NCBI GenBank assembly: GCA_016858145.1 | Contig: JAEHOE010000033.1 | Coordinates: 927,672 to 991,671 of the forward strand | Source of the DNA: Edaphochlamys debaryana | Taxonomy: Eukaryota > Chlorophyta > Chlorophyceae > Chlamydomonadales | Direction: 5' to 3' | Length of the DNA: 64,000 bases | In this document: piece by piece, positions 11,926 through 24,400 of the stretch | How the letters are laid out: each line of letters starts with the position of its first letter | Position numbering within the stretch: position 1 is the stretch's first letter | Position numbers and translations under genes: made by a program | The notes under the pieces: generated by a model | Told to the model about the DNA's origin: nothing | What the model saw: the letters and a program-made list of their open reading frames with translations, nothing else | The model's database searches: none

Positions 11926-14900
11926 TCAACGCCACCAGGTGAAAGTGGTGGGGCAGCACTTGGAGTCAGTGCTGTAGATGCCCACCTGCGGGCGGGGTGG
12001 ACGATGGCGGGGGCGGGGTGGAGTGAGCCGGCCGTCTCCTTTACGGTCAACCCTAGCACTCGGGCCGCCCAAACTGACCCCATCAATTGGGTGAGCGCGC
12101 TTGAGACAGATCAGTACGGCAGGCGCCCGGACACGACAGCCCGATAGTACAGGGACACATGGACAGGAGGGTATGACTCGCCTGGCAGTTGGGCGCGTAG
12201 CAGAAGCGCTCGGGGGTGGCACAGGCTCCCTGGCGCACGGTCCAGCAGAGCTCGGCGTTGGCGGGGTTGGGCAGCACGGAGCGCAGGTCTGTGAAGCGGA
12301 GCGTCAGGAAGCCCGGGTAGAAGCCTGGGGTCGGGTCATGGAGCAAGTGGGCGAATCGGGATTAGATCTGAGTTGGCGCCAACCAACGGCGGCGAGATCC
12401 GTCGGCGCACAGGTACAGGAGGCAGGCGCAGAGCACGGCAACGCAGGGACGGGAGCAGCAAGGGTGCTATGCGAGGGTGCGGCGCACTGGGGTGCGCCCC
12501 AATCTCACCCCAGCCGTAGTTTGTGTAGACGACGCCGTTTATTGAGATGGAGCGGACCTCGGCCTTGCAGGTGAGGTCGGAGAGGGGGATCTCGAGCTTG
12601 GAGACATCCATACTGAGGGGCGAGGGCGGGGGGCAGGTGGGGGCGAGGGAGTCGGGTTCGTGTGGTGGTGAGTGAGGCCCAGGCAGGGACCCCTGGCCCA
12701 AGTGGAGAGTGGGGGGGTCAGGAGGCGGGGAACCGTGCGTGCCATACGCGAGTTGCAAGGTGGACGCACGGGCAGACGAGAGGCAACACAAGGCCCAAGC
12801 TTGTGGGCCTAGCAACACAGCAACACAGCCTGCCAACGCAAGCGCCGCTCACCCGCAGCACTCGGAGCCCGCGCGGCATTCGAGGCGCTGCGATAGGCGC
12901 ACACACATGCTGACGGCCGGGAAGCCCAGCTGGTCCACCGAGTTCTTGACGGTGAGGTTGGTCACGGTGTACGGCACCTGTACGGAGAAGCGCGGGCGGG
13001 GGCCCAACGGTGGCGTCAGGACAGACACGGGGCACAACGCAGGCCGCCTGTGACCTATTCAGCCAACGCAGCGTGAACGGCAGCCCCAAGCAAGATCTGC
13101 ACCCAACGCAAGCCCCACGCTCGCCTGGCGGTTGACCATCGTGCACTCGTGCGTCTTTACGATCTGGCTCGGCGGCGGCGGCTGGTAGACGGGCGAGGGC
13201 CTCGGCACGGGCGAGGACGTAGGGGCGCAGCTGGTCAGGTCGCGTCCGTACAGGCAAGATGCAGTGGAGTCGATGCCAGCGGCACTTGTGGTAACAGACA
13301 CGATGGTGTACCCGGCCAGGGGCGCGGGGCAGCCGTCCAGGGCAACCAGGGCGGTGATTGCCTTCTGCCCCTCAGAGTCCAGCCAGGGCTGAAGGGCGGC
13401 GCCGTCGGCTGCCGAGGCAAAGGTGCCGCAGGTCTGGAGGGGGAAGGGGGGCGGGCACGAAGGAAGGAGGGACGGTGTAAGGTAATGGGAAGGTAGGGAA
13501 GGGGGAGGTAGGGGGCAAACGAAGGGGCAGGCGCACGCGTACAGGAAAAGAGGGGAGCTCGGAGAGGACGGGAGCATGCCGCATGCCGCCCACACGTGCA
13601 TTCTGACGGGCTCACCTTGACCGTGGGGTAGGTCTGCGTGTCAAGGTCGTACTCGGTGGCGCAATCCGTGAGCGTGAAGGGCTTAGTAATGGTGGCGCCG
13701 GCGTCTGCGGCGGCCTCAACAAAGAGCGCCGCGACCTGGCTGGCGAGATCCGCACAAATGGCCTGAGTGAGCTGGAAGGAGGGAGGCTTGCCAACAGGAG
13801 GCTGGAGTTGGATGTAGACACACACTTCGCAGGGGGGCGGCGGCAGCGGGGAAGGCGGGGGCGGGCGGGGCGGCCGGGGCGAGGGCGGGGGCGGAGAGGG
13901 CGACAGCGGGGCTGGGGATGGAGGGGGCGGGCGAGGCGGGCGGGGCGAGGGAGGCGGAGGAGGGCGGGGAGGGCGGGGCGAGGGGGGCGGAGGAGGGCGG
14001 GGAGGGCGGGGCGAGGGGGGTGGGGGAGGGCGGGGGGGACGAGGGGAGGGAGGCGGGGGAGGGCGGGGGGGACGGGGGGAGGGAGGCGGCGGCGGGCGGG
14101 GAGGGCGAGGGGAAGGAGGAGGAGGCGGGCTGGGGGGTGTGGGGGAAGGAGGAGGCGGCGGGCGAGGAGGGCGGGGCGAGGGGGGAGGAGGTGGACGGGG
14201 AGGGCGAGGGGAAGGAGGCGGTGGGTTAGGTGGGCTGGGGGAGGGTGGCGGTGGCGGGCTGGGAGGCGTTGGGGAAGGCGGCGGCGGGGGGCGAGGCGGG
14301 CGGGGCGACGGGGGAGGAGGCGGGCTAGGGGGAGAGGGGGAAGGCGGCGGTGGGGGGCTCGGAGGAGAGGGCGAGGGCGGTGGCGGCGGGCTGGGAGGGC
14401 GCGGGGACGGGGGCGGCGGTGGGGGAGGGGGCGGCGGCGGGCTGGGAGGCTCGGGGGACACGCGAGGGGGCCGAGGCGGCGGGCGGGGAGGGCGAGGCGG
14501 ACGGGGCGAGGGCGGCGGCGGCGGGCTGGGTGGAGAGGGGGAAGGAGGCGGCGGCGGGCTCGGGGGAGAGGGTGAGGGCGGTGGCGACGGGCTGGGAGGG
14601 CGTGGGGACGGGGGCGGCGGGGGTGGAGGGGGCGGCGGCGGGCTGGGAGGCTCGGGGGACACGCGAGGGGGCCGAGGCGGCGGGCGGGGAGGGCGAGGAG
14701 GGCGGGGTGAGGGTGGCGGCTGCGGGCTGGGTGGAGAGGGGGAAGGCGGCGGCGGCGGGCTAGGGGGAGAGGGTGAGGGCGGCGGCGGAGGGCTAGGTGG
14801 TGAGGGGGAAGGCGGAGGCGGGGGACTAGGGGGAGAGGGGGAAGGCGGCGGCTGCGGGCTGGGAGGGCGCGGAGATGGGGGCGGCGGAGGGGGCGGCGGG

Positions 14901-17457
14901 GGTGGAGGGGGCGGCGGCGGTCTGGGAGGCTCGGGGGACAAGCGAGGGGACCGGGGCGGAGGGCGGGGAGGGCGAGGAGGGCGTGGCGAGGGCGGCGGCG
15001 GCGGGCTCGGCGGCTTTGGACTTGGCGGGGGAGGGAGAAGCGGTGGAGACGGCGACGGCGGCTCCGGGCTTGGCGGGGGGGGCGTCGGCGGAGATGGGCT
15101 CGGAGGTGACGGCGACGGCGGCGGCGGCAGGGGCGGGAGCGGCGACGGAGGCAGCGGGTGCCCCGGCGGCGGCCGGCGCGGGCCCCTCGGCGGCGGGCGA
15201 GGCGGGCGGGGCGACGGCGGCGGGCCCGGGGGCAACGGGGACGGCGGCGAGAGGCGCGCGCAGGCGACCTGGTACCGGTCCTTGAGGCACGTCTCCTCGT
15301 CTGCTGTGTAGCCGTTGGGTCCAGCCACCTCAGCGCTGACCAGGTAACCGGCCAGGTAAGGCGGGCAGCCTTCGTCACCGGTGACCAGGCTGACGAGCTT
15401 GGGCAGGAAGAGCTCCATGGAGTCCTGCAGCGCCGTGCCGTCCTCGAAGGAGCGGAAGGTGCCGCACACCTGGGGTGGGGCGGTGGGGGGATGGGGTGAG
15501 GGTGGGGGCCGAGGGTCAGTTGAGGTGGGGAGCAGAGTGGAGTGGTTGGAGGTGGTGTGTTGGTGAGGGAGGCAGAGCAGGAGATGTGGACAGGAGAAAA
15601 ACCCGAGGCGAGAGGCAACGGAAGGCTGAGGCCCCGCCGGACTGGCTTGATGCATGGCTGGATGGCCCTAGACGGTGGATGGCAGGGGTGGATGGACCCA
15701 CCCTGATGGACGTGCCCTCGCAGTCCGTGAGCGTGAAGTCCTCAATGATGACGGATCCCAGATCCAGAGCGTATCCGCTGATGGAATCTTGGATGAACGC
15801 CTCCACGTCAGCGCAGAAGGCATCTGTGAAGCGGTACGGCGTGGGCGGCTCTTGCTCGGGCGGGGGGAGGGTCAAGGACAGGACGAAGCAGGTTACGCAG
15901 GGGGGCGGGGGGGAGGGGGGCGGAGTGCCGGGCGGCGGGCGGGGAGGCCGCGGCGAGGGCGGCGGGGGGTTGAGCGGGTTGGGGCTGGGCGGCGGCGGCG
16001 GGTGAGGGGAAAGGGGCGAGGGGGGCAGCGGCGACGGCGGGGGCGGAGAAGGCGGGGAAGGCGAGGGGGGTGCCGGCGAGAGTGGCGGCTGGCGCGGAGG
16101 CGAGCCACCCATGCTGCAGACGGGGCAGTAGTTGGTGGTGTCCACATCCGCAAACGAATACCTACGAAAGACACGAGCACAGGCGTCAGCTTGTGTTGTG
16201 GGATGAGCAACAAAGCGCCGACAGTGTGGCCAAGGTGAGGAGCACCGGGGCTGTGTTAGGGCTGTGGTAGCTGCAGACGCCGGTGCCGTGTCGCCCGGTG
16301 CCCTAAGCCGCACACCTGCAGCCAGTGCTGTGCACGCTGCCGCACAGCTGCGTGGAGGTGAGGCAGGGCGCGCGGTGCAGCACGCAGATCTCCAGGCCGG
16401 GGAAGGTGTTGTTGTTGCGGCCCAGGTTGTATATCTTGAGCTCGTTGCCCTTGAGGTAGGAGTAGGGTCTCCAATTGTCCCAGGAGCGGCCGTTGAGGGT
16501 GACCCCGAGCACGTTCTTCTTGGTAGCGCAGTCGAGAGAGGTCTGGGGGCAGGGAAGGGGGCATGAAGGTTGGTGAGTGACGGGTAGGGGGGGACGGCCA
16601 AACGGGAGAGGCGTCGGGAGGCCGCACGATAGCAGAAGCGGCATTGTGCACGGTTGCCTTTTCAGGCGGATGCCTGCCGTACGCACCTCGAACGTCAGCT
16701 TATCGACGTTTGCGAGCATGGCCTGGCAGCACGCCAGCGACTCGTCGCATCCGATGTACGACACGGAGTAGCACGTGCGCGTGTAGCCCGGCATGCCGCG
16801 GTACTGCGCACGGGGAACGTACAGGGCGGTGGTTTGGCCGTGATACCGGTAGGAGGACAAGGCAGGGGTGCAAGAGTCGCTGCCGGTCCCCGCTCCCGGC
16901 CCCAATCCGTCACCGTGCGCTGCTTACATCGTTGGTGGTTGAGGATAGTGAGACCTGGTAAGGACTGCACGCGCAGTCGTACGAGATACACTGCAGGGGT
17001 ATCGCGGATGTGGGGTGTTGGGTGATTCGGTATGCGAGGGTGGGGCGGCAGGCGTGGTACATGCAAGGCGGGTGAGCGGACGGCCGGACGGGGTGGGTAG
17101 GAAACCCGGTGCGCATCCCGCTCCCCGCACCTTGCAGAAGGGGAACGTGCTTGGGGTTCCCAGGAGGTTGCGCCCTGGAAACTGAAGCTCTACGCCTCCC
17201 AGGACATCCGGTGTGGCTGCCGCGAGACCTGGTGGTGGGGAGGTGCACGGGGATGAGCACTCGTAACCCGGGGGATCTGCCGGTGCGGGAGGAAGGGGCG
17301 GGCGGGGGCGGGCGACAAACAGCGGTGCGCCCCCCTCCTCCAACCTCCCCTCAGACGGTGCTCGCCCCTGCCCCCTTGCGGTGTCACAGCCTGGCTCACC
17401 ACTGAGGATGATGGTGGCTGCGACGGCCGCCCATGTGTGGGCACGGCCGCGCGCCAT
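11926..17457 (-). CDS. Pherophorin (modular Hyp-rich extracellular-matrix glycoprotein), copy B
   Basis: Exons in transcript order: 17457-17400, 17276-17131, 16990-16928, 16803-16687, 16542-16316, 16161-15702, 15469-13616, 13433-13125, 12977-12853, 12612-12509, 12324-12182, 11985-11926; total 3,666 nt (1,221 codons plus stop), fully in frame. A signal peptide (MARGRAHTWAAVAATIILS) leads into a Cys-rich pherophorin domain (TFPFCK, YDCACSPY, YIGCDESLACC, GVTLNGRSWDNW, TNYCPVC). A short Ser-Pro spacer follows, then a Cys module (TCFVLSLTLPPPE...VCGTFRSFEDG...YLAGY), a ~470-residue (Ser-Pro)n rod, a second copy of the same module (CVYIQLQPPVG...TCGTFASAADG...PLAGY), a short linker, and a C-terminal pherophorin domain ending STDSKCCPTTF. 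The product is expected to be secreted and heavily O-glycosylated. Two introns (12181 side and 13124 side) appear to use GC donors. The proline rod stays in a single frame here, unlike copy A. Confidence 0.9.
13840..15260 (-). repeat. (Ser-Pro)n rod-coding tract of pherophorin B
   Basis: A 1.4-kb low-complexity tract encodes SPPSPPPPPSPRPPRPP-type repeats on the minus strand. Longer sub-blocks recur, each containing a polyproline run followed by SPRPPSP and an RVSPEPPSP-like hinge at about 14441-14470 and 14641-14670. This indicates growth by internal tandem duplication of units of roughly 190 bp. Confidence 0.85.
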
Positions 17458-20400
17458 GGCTGCAGGTACCTGCGTGCGGGGAAGCGGCACGTGGTTCCAG
17501 CACAATACGGTGACGAACAACAGCCATCGCGTATAGATAGCATTAGCATCAACTGGAGAGCCTCGGTGGAGCAGAAAACGAGGGCCTTGAACGGCAGTAG
17601 CTTAACGAGTTTGCCCCGCCTTGAGGCCAACGCCCAGCAGGCCCGCATAAGGATATCGTCAGTACCACGCGTTAAGGCCTTACCCTACGTAAGAGTCGTC
17701 GCGAGGCACGGGAACAACGCGCCAAATGGCAGCTGTCCTCGGCCGAGGCCCAGCAACGCCGCGCCCTAATTGGCTGAGCGAGAGTTGAGTTGTATGTAGG
17801 CCAATGCGTTAAAGAGTGCAAGCAGCCGAGCTGTCACGAGTGAGGGCTGGCTGCAGCGTCGGCAGCAGCAGGGCAAACTATGGCCCGCGCACACCGTTGT
17901 GTAGACAGTCTAGTACCTGCACGTGTGCGTGTAAGTGAACAGGCGGCCTGTGTAGCGCTCTCAAAGTTGTGGTCCGTACGGACACGGCTCGAGTTTGATT
18001 CGGTATGTGCGACAGCCTGCTGTCGAGCGAACTCCTGCAGAGCGGCGAAACCACGCGACCCAGAGCATGCAGGCTTGCCGGAATCGCCGACCCACGCTTG
18101 TAATGAGGCCCGTCTGCCGGCCTGCAAACGCCAGCCGCACGCCCGCCCACGGGGTCACCCACCGCTGGGATGTCCCACCAGTGCACTCGCCTCGCGGCCT
18201 GGGCATGCGAAAGCCTCGCGAGAATGTACTGAGCTTTAGTGCAATCAAGCAAGCGAGGGGCAAAAAGCGTTATCGCGCCAAGGGGCGCGCGACGCGACAA
18301 CAACGTTTCGGCAGCCGTGACAAGGGCGCGACGCGACCACAGGGCAGCCGAGCCGTATTCCCACTACGCGCTTGCAGACGCGGCTGCGGCTTTGATTGCG
18401 GCTGTTAGGCCAGTGAAGCTTCTCTGTACGTACTCCTCTTTGCAAAGACAAAGCACGCGGGTAAATCGCCGAACCAAAGCAGCCACAAATGCGTGAAATC
18501 TGGTGCGTCTCCAACGAGCTTCTCTTTGGCGGCGTCTCCTACAGGCGGGCTGCCGAGGCCCTAGATTTGTGCGCGGCGCTATCCCCTAAAGGCCGCGCCA
18601 ACGCTGGTGTGCGCGGTTTGCCCTCCGCGCTCCGCCGTCCTTCGCCGCAACTCGCCTCGCCGCCGGGTTATGCGACGTTTCGTTACTGCCTTCCCCCTCC
18701 CCGTTTATGCCCCTCCCCTGCGTTGCCTCTTCGGTGCTGTCTCCTCCAGGCTCTGGCAGCTCTTCAACCGGAGCCTTCTACCGAGCCAAGGCTGTCACGG
18801 ATCCTGGTCTCACGGGGCATTGCCACTACCGGTATTCTGCACACAGCGCTGGCAGCCGCGTCCCTCGATCATGAAGCACTCCATGAACTTCCTTTCATGT
18901 GCCTCAGCCTGCTGCAGCGTACTAAGCCAGGTGCAGCAGCCCACAATCCCGGACGCCTCTCCCCCGTCGTGAGGCTCCAAGGGGCAGGTATCCCCGCCCC
19001 ACCCCGCCCCGCCCTCCAAGGACACCCCCGGCCCCAGGTCCTTTCATACCTCCACACTCGTGACCTCCCCTCGGACCACCTTGTAACCTCATCCCCGTTG
19101 CCCATTCCCCCTCGGACCACCTCTCGTGACCTCGCTGTCCTTCTCTCCTAGTCTCCAGGTCACCGCAATGCCGTCCCAAAGCTCTCAGCACCCTCTCGAG
19201 CGAGCCGCGGCCCACCCGCGGTCTAACTAGGAAGGGGCGTAAGGCACCCTTACTTCACTCAAGGAAGCGCCAAGGACTGCACCCCCAACGAGCCGCGGGA
19301 ACGGTTGGGTTCGAGAAGACACGGGAGCGTGGGAAGCCGGGACTGGCATCCTCAGGCACGATACCTTTACGGACGCAACCGCAACCGTGGAGGTGCAGAC
19401 GACACGAGTGGTGCATGCGCAACCCGGTTGCCCGGGCTGTGGACGCCCGAATGTGCGAGCGTTGGGTTCAGGGGGCAGGGGCTTCCTGGGTACCGTACTC
19501 TGTCCGTGTGTTAGGCTCCGCGAGAGAGACGCACAAGGGCGCACGAGGGTAGGGATGGCGCCTCGAGGCCCGGGAGGTTCAGCAATAAGTCCTGCTACAA
19601 GTGCAGCCAGTGCAGCCCGGCGGATGTGATGCTGAGTCCGTTGAGCACACTGCTGCCCCCCATCGCAGCAACCCTTGACCAGCTACTGCACATCCGCCGT
19701 ACCGCATCCCTCCGTTGGCCGTCACCCATGTCTCCCTCAGGTCTCTTGCCCAATCTTACTAATACCTCCAAGCCAGATACCACTCCTGCTTTAGTGAGTT
19801 GGCCAGGTACACGATTTGCAGCTTGTTGCAGATTCGCAGGGCGCTCAGCGTAGCTGATGCCCCAGCCGTAGCGCTCCAGGACACCGGAGCGGGCGGCCAT
19901 CGAGGAGACTCGAACAGTGATTGCGGAGACTTGTCAGCGTGAAGACTTACAGGAGCAGCGTGCTACCTGCTGCATGTGCCGTAGGCAATAGCAGTGTCTA
20001 GATGCAACAAGCTGCTGCTTGTTGCGCGCCACACGAGTTAGGCTCAGGCAGAGCCGTACGACAGGCTAAGATGGCCCCATGCGGCCATGCGGCCAATACA
20101 CACACAGAATACCCCCTCTTCCCCTCCTCCAGAACAGGTTCCCCGCCGCACTCAGCCAGCGCGGGAACGATCACACACGGGGTCGTGACAGATTACCACT
20201 TCGCCAACACCGTCAGCCAATGTCTAGCGTGTGTGCCCGAGTGGGCAACAAGCTTAAGCCCATTATTTCTTGAGTCTTTGCCCCTCCGCATCCCGGCCCC
20301 CGTTGCTCTGGGGCGCTCGGCCGCATACCATCACATGCGGCATTGCCGAAGGTCTGAAGCTTCCCCAGAGCTGGCTTGCCTTCCCCCAAACCCGTGTGGG

Positions 20401-21441
20401 CCTTGCTGGGCCTTGCTTCCCCAACCTGGGCCGGCCTTGCTGCCCCCCAGGGCCATAGCCAACAGCTCTCTCCAGCAGTCCAAACACCTCCGCACCCCCC
20501 GCCAGCCTGCCCCCCCCCCGCACCCCCTCAGCCTGCCAGGAACCCCTCCTCCAGCAGCCGCGCGCAGCTCACGACCCGTCTCCTGCAGTCTGCAACAGCC
20601 GTTTTTCGGCAATGGTGCATCGCCATGCTCCCGGCACCACCGCCCCAGCCTACGTACGCTGCATCCCCCAAAACAGCTGCACATCGCCTTATCCCCCGGC
20701 ACAGCCTCCACCTCGCTCCATCGCAGGGTCTGGTCAGGCCGTGCCCCTCGCCCGTGCCCTCGCGCATTCTCTTGCCTTGCACTTCTGCTCTGAACCCTCA
20801 GACCGCGCAGTGCTCCAGTGCGCGTTGCTCAGGCTTCACAGCACCCCAGTGTTATTGAACCCACCCCAGTGATGAACCCACCCCGGTGCACATAAGAAAC
20901 TGGCCGAGGTCTTGCACGTGCCAACTGTACAGCTTTCGCATGAGCTTAACCACCGCCAGTATAAAGGGAGCGATACCCATCAATAACAACGCATTTCCGC
21001 TTAACACGAACCTTTGAACAAACTCTTTCGTGGCAGGGCAAGCCCTCGGCCCGCCACACACGCAAGCGCTTACCGAGTAATGCGTAAGCAACGACAGCGC
21101 ACGCGGGAAGCACAGTCACAGGAAGCAGCACTGGCAGTGCAGCGCAGTAGCGCCAAAGCGGCATAGGCATGGAGATGGCTTGCGGCCCTCGTAAAGCGAG
21201 CCCATGGCGGCATAACAGTTGCCGTGCACGCCAGCACCCGTCCGATTGATACCAGCGAAGCGTCGGGCGCCAAAGCTAGATAGCTCGATAGGTCGCAGGC
21301 AAGCAAGCTTGCAATACACCCGCACAGTGCTGGTCAGAGCTGCAAATGAGTGAGGGGCCCCGAGAGCGCGGGGCCAAGTTTCACCCGCTCACCCAACTCC
21401 CCCCCTGGCTTACATCATCACTAACTGCAAATAGCCAACCG
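17458..21441. other. Long region without a firm gene
   Basis: This is upstream of pherophorin B and downstream of the cyclase-like gene. It holds one possible plus-strand exon (18750-18930) and Pro/Ala-rich open frames around 20000-20860 that look compositional. A possible TGTAA signal for the cyclase-like gene (TTACA at 21410-21414, plus strand) lies only 28 bp past its stop. I see no other supportable feature. Confidence 0.4.
18750..18930 (+). CDS. Possible single exon of an unrecognised plus-strand gene
   Basis: A good acceptor (CTCCTCCAG) and donor (GTGCAG) bracket an open frame with ordinary, non-repetitive composition: ALAALQPEPSTEPRLSRILV, then GIATTGILHTALAAASLDHE. The Ala/Leu-rich helical look is compatible with a helical-repeat protein, but no family can be named. 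Another open stretch near 19615-19735 (PADVMLSPLSTLL) might belong to the same gene. Both could be remnants of a decayed gene. Confidence 0.25.
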
Positions 21442-24400
21442 CTAACGGCTCTCCCGTACGGCGGACATAATCTTGCCCAGCAGCTTGGATCCAGATCGCT
21501 TTGATGACGACGAGGAGTGCGGCCGCGCGCTCCCCTCACTGCCGCCCCCCCTCCCATCGCCGCCGCCGCCGCCGCCAGAAGCCGTCGCCCCCGCGCCCGC
21601 GGCTGCAGCTCCCCCGACGGCCGTGCCGCTTGGCGGGCCAGAGGCGTTGGACCCTGGGCCCCCCGATGGCAGCTCCTGACTCGCTGCCACGTCAGCGCCA
21701 AGTCCCTTGCGCCCCTTGCCGCCGGGGCCCTTGCGCCCAAACGACACGGTCCGAAGCATCGCCGCCGCAACCCCGGCAGCGACCGTACGCTTGCTCCCAG
21801 CGCTCTTGACGTTGCCGGCCGACGCAGTGGCGGCGCCGCTGACAGCGCCGCTGACGGGGCCGCTGGCGGCGGCGGCGGCGGCGGCGGCGCCACCATCGTC
21901 GCTGCCCATGGTGGACAGGAACGCTGACGTGGCGTGTACGACAGACGAGCCGCCGGTCTGCAGCGCGGCGGCGTCCATGCCGCCGCCTCCGCCTCCGCCG
22001 CCAGCGCCTCCGCCGCTGACGCTCATTTCGGCGGACGCCGTCATGATGAGCATGAGCTGCTGGGCCGTGTGAGTCGTCACCGGCGTCGCCGTCAGGCCTG
22101 CCTCCGCCTCCGCCGCGTCTGCCTCCGCCACCGAGGCGCTGATCCCGTGCAGCTCCTCTAGGCGTTCGCCGCTGCCGTCGCCGCCGCCACCGCCGCCGTC
22201 GCCGTCGCCGTCGGCGTCACGCTCGCGGTGGGCAGAAGAGCCAACGGCGAGCCGATGTGCCGACGGCCCTCCGCCCAGCCTCGCCTGCCCCGGCCCCAGG
22301 GCCGAGCCCGGGCCCAGGCCCTGCTGCGCTGCCTGGGCCTGGGCCTGCTGGGCCTGGGCCTGAGGTGGGCCCTGCATGCCGCCTTGGGTGGACGATCTCG
22401 AGCCGCCCACGGAGACCTGCCCCGCCGATAGAGACATGACGGCCTGTCCTGCGGAGAGGGACCCAGGGCCCTGGCCCCAGGTTCCGTAGGGCTGACCAAC
22501 GCCAACAACGGGCGTCGTGCCCGAGCCGACCTCGGGAGGGCGCGGCCCTCCGGCGGAACTGTTCGCCGTAGCGACGGCGGCGGCGAAGGCGGCGGCGATG
22601 GGGGCAGAGTCGTTGGCTGAGAGGGACTGGGAGAGCGAGGGCAGGTGCTGCGATGCGAGGTGCTGGGAGTGGGAGGGGAGCAGGGCGGAGCGGGAGTTGT
22701 CGCGGCTGAGCTGGGCGGAGGTGGTGACGATGCTGCTGGCAGCGGGGGTGGGGACGTCCTGTGCGGGGGAGCGCGGGCGGGTAGGGGTGCAGGGGCGGGA
22801 GGAGAGACGTTAGTGCGGTACGGGTGGCTTGAGTACGGCCGTCAGTATGGTGCGGTACGGCCTTGCGGACGGCGCCTTGAGGCCCCAAGCACGACTTTAC
22901 GGTATGGGGCTGCAGCGTACGGCAGATTGTTTGGCCATGGAACAACGGCAAACACACAGCCGCGAGGGCCCACCGGCTCACCGGAACAACGGGCAGTGCG
23001 GAGGGGCCTCCCCTGGGCCCCGCAGCGGGCCTGAGACGGGCCTGGACCCCGCCGGGGCCCAAGCCAGACAAGGCCGGCAAGCCGCCGCCATCGGTGCTAC
23101 TGCTCCCTAGGACTCGTGCTGCGTCCGCCGCCGACGAGAAAAGCGCGTCAGATGCCGTACGGTCCGAAGGCCCCGACTGGGCCCGGACCAGTTCGGAGGC
23201 CCCCGCCTGAGCAGGCGAGCTAGACCGGACCGCGCTGCCACCCGCACCGGTCCCGCCGGTGCCGACGGCTCCAACGGCAGCTGCGGCGGCAGCTGCGGCG
23301 GCGGCGGCAGCGGCGGCAGTGGCGGCGGCGACGGCGGCGGGGGCGGTGTCCACCTCGGCGTCCGCCAGGACCCAGGGCACCAGGTCCTTGGACTGGGGCC
23401 GCGGCCCTGCCGCCGCCGCCGCCACCGCCGCCGGGGCCTCCTCCTGCTGGGTCGGCATCGGCGGCGGCCTGGGGCGCCTCGCCGCCACCCCGCCGCCGCC
23501 GCCGTCGGTCCGCGGTACCACGGGCGCGGGAGCGCCGCCGCGCTGCATCCCCGCCGCGCCGGCGGCGGCTGCCGCCGCCAGCGCCCGCTGAATGTCCGTA
23601 GAGCGGCGGCGCGCGGCGTCGATTGCGTTGTTGCCGCTGTGGGGCTGCCCGTCGGCGCCCGAGGATCCATCCCCGCGGGAGCTCCAGCCTGCGTCCACCG
23701 ACCCACCCGCGACCAGCAGCTGACGGGAGGGCAGGAAGGGGCGGAGCGGCGAGAAGGGGATTGTGAGGGGAAGCGCCGCTGCTGGGAAGGTGGAAGCGGG
23801 ACCTGGCAGGATGCGGGGTTCCCCCTAGGCTGAAGGGGCCAGTGCCCTATGCAGCTTCGCCCCTGGAGCATGCCGTGACAGGGCGGCGACGCGTCTGCGT
23901 TCCAACCCGAGCGTCTCTTCACACACGTCTGCAGTGCAGCCGCACGCACCTGCAGGAAGGAGCTGGCCTGCAGGTAGGAGCTACCCTGCGAGGACGGGGA
24001 AGCAGGGGAGGAGCGCCAGGAGGTCGGGCCCGCGCCGTTGGCTTCACTCGGCCTTAGTCACATGACTAAGGACTCGAGGAAGATCTCTTCGGGTCTGCCC
24101 CTGGGGTCGCCCTGTGCCCTCCCTCAGCGGCGCCCAGCTTGTCCCCGCCCGGCGCATACCAGCCGGTACCGACCCCGCGGTTGGCGGAGACACAACTGCT
24201 GGCCGCCAGAGGCTTCGTGGGGCATGGCGGCTCGAGCAATCCCGCTCCAGCCCCCACGCCCACGCCCACCTGTCCCTTGTTGTTGGCGCCCTCCCTCAGG
24301 GTGGCTGAGACCGCCTCCTGAGGAGCGGGCGTACCGCGCGTTCAGGGGTCGAGCAGGAGTGACAGCGTAAGGCGCACGCATCCCCAGCAGGGCCCGGCCA

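Noticed and set aside
13808..15311. 390- and 255-codon plus-strand Gly/Arg-rich frames
   Set aside because: Antisense shadows of the pherophorin B rod; no start context, domain or splice logic.
20002..20793. 263-codon plus-strand frame rich in Pro, Ala and Ser
   Set aside because: Composition-driven, no signal peptide, domain or splice sites; GC-rich DNA lacks stops by chance.
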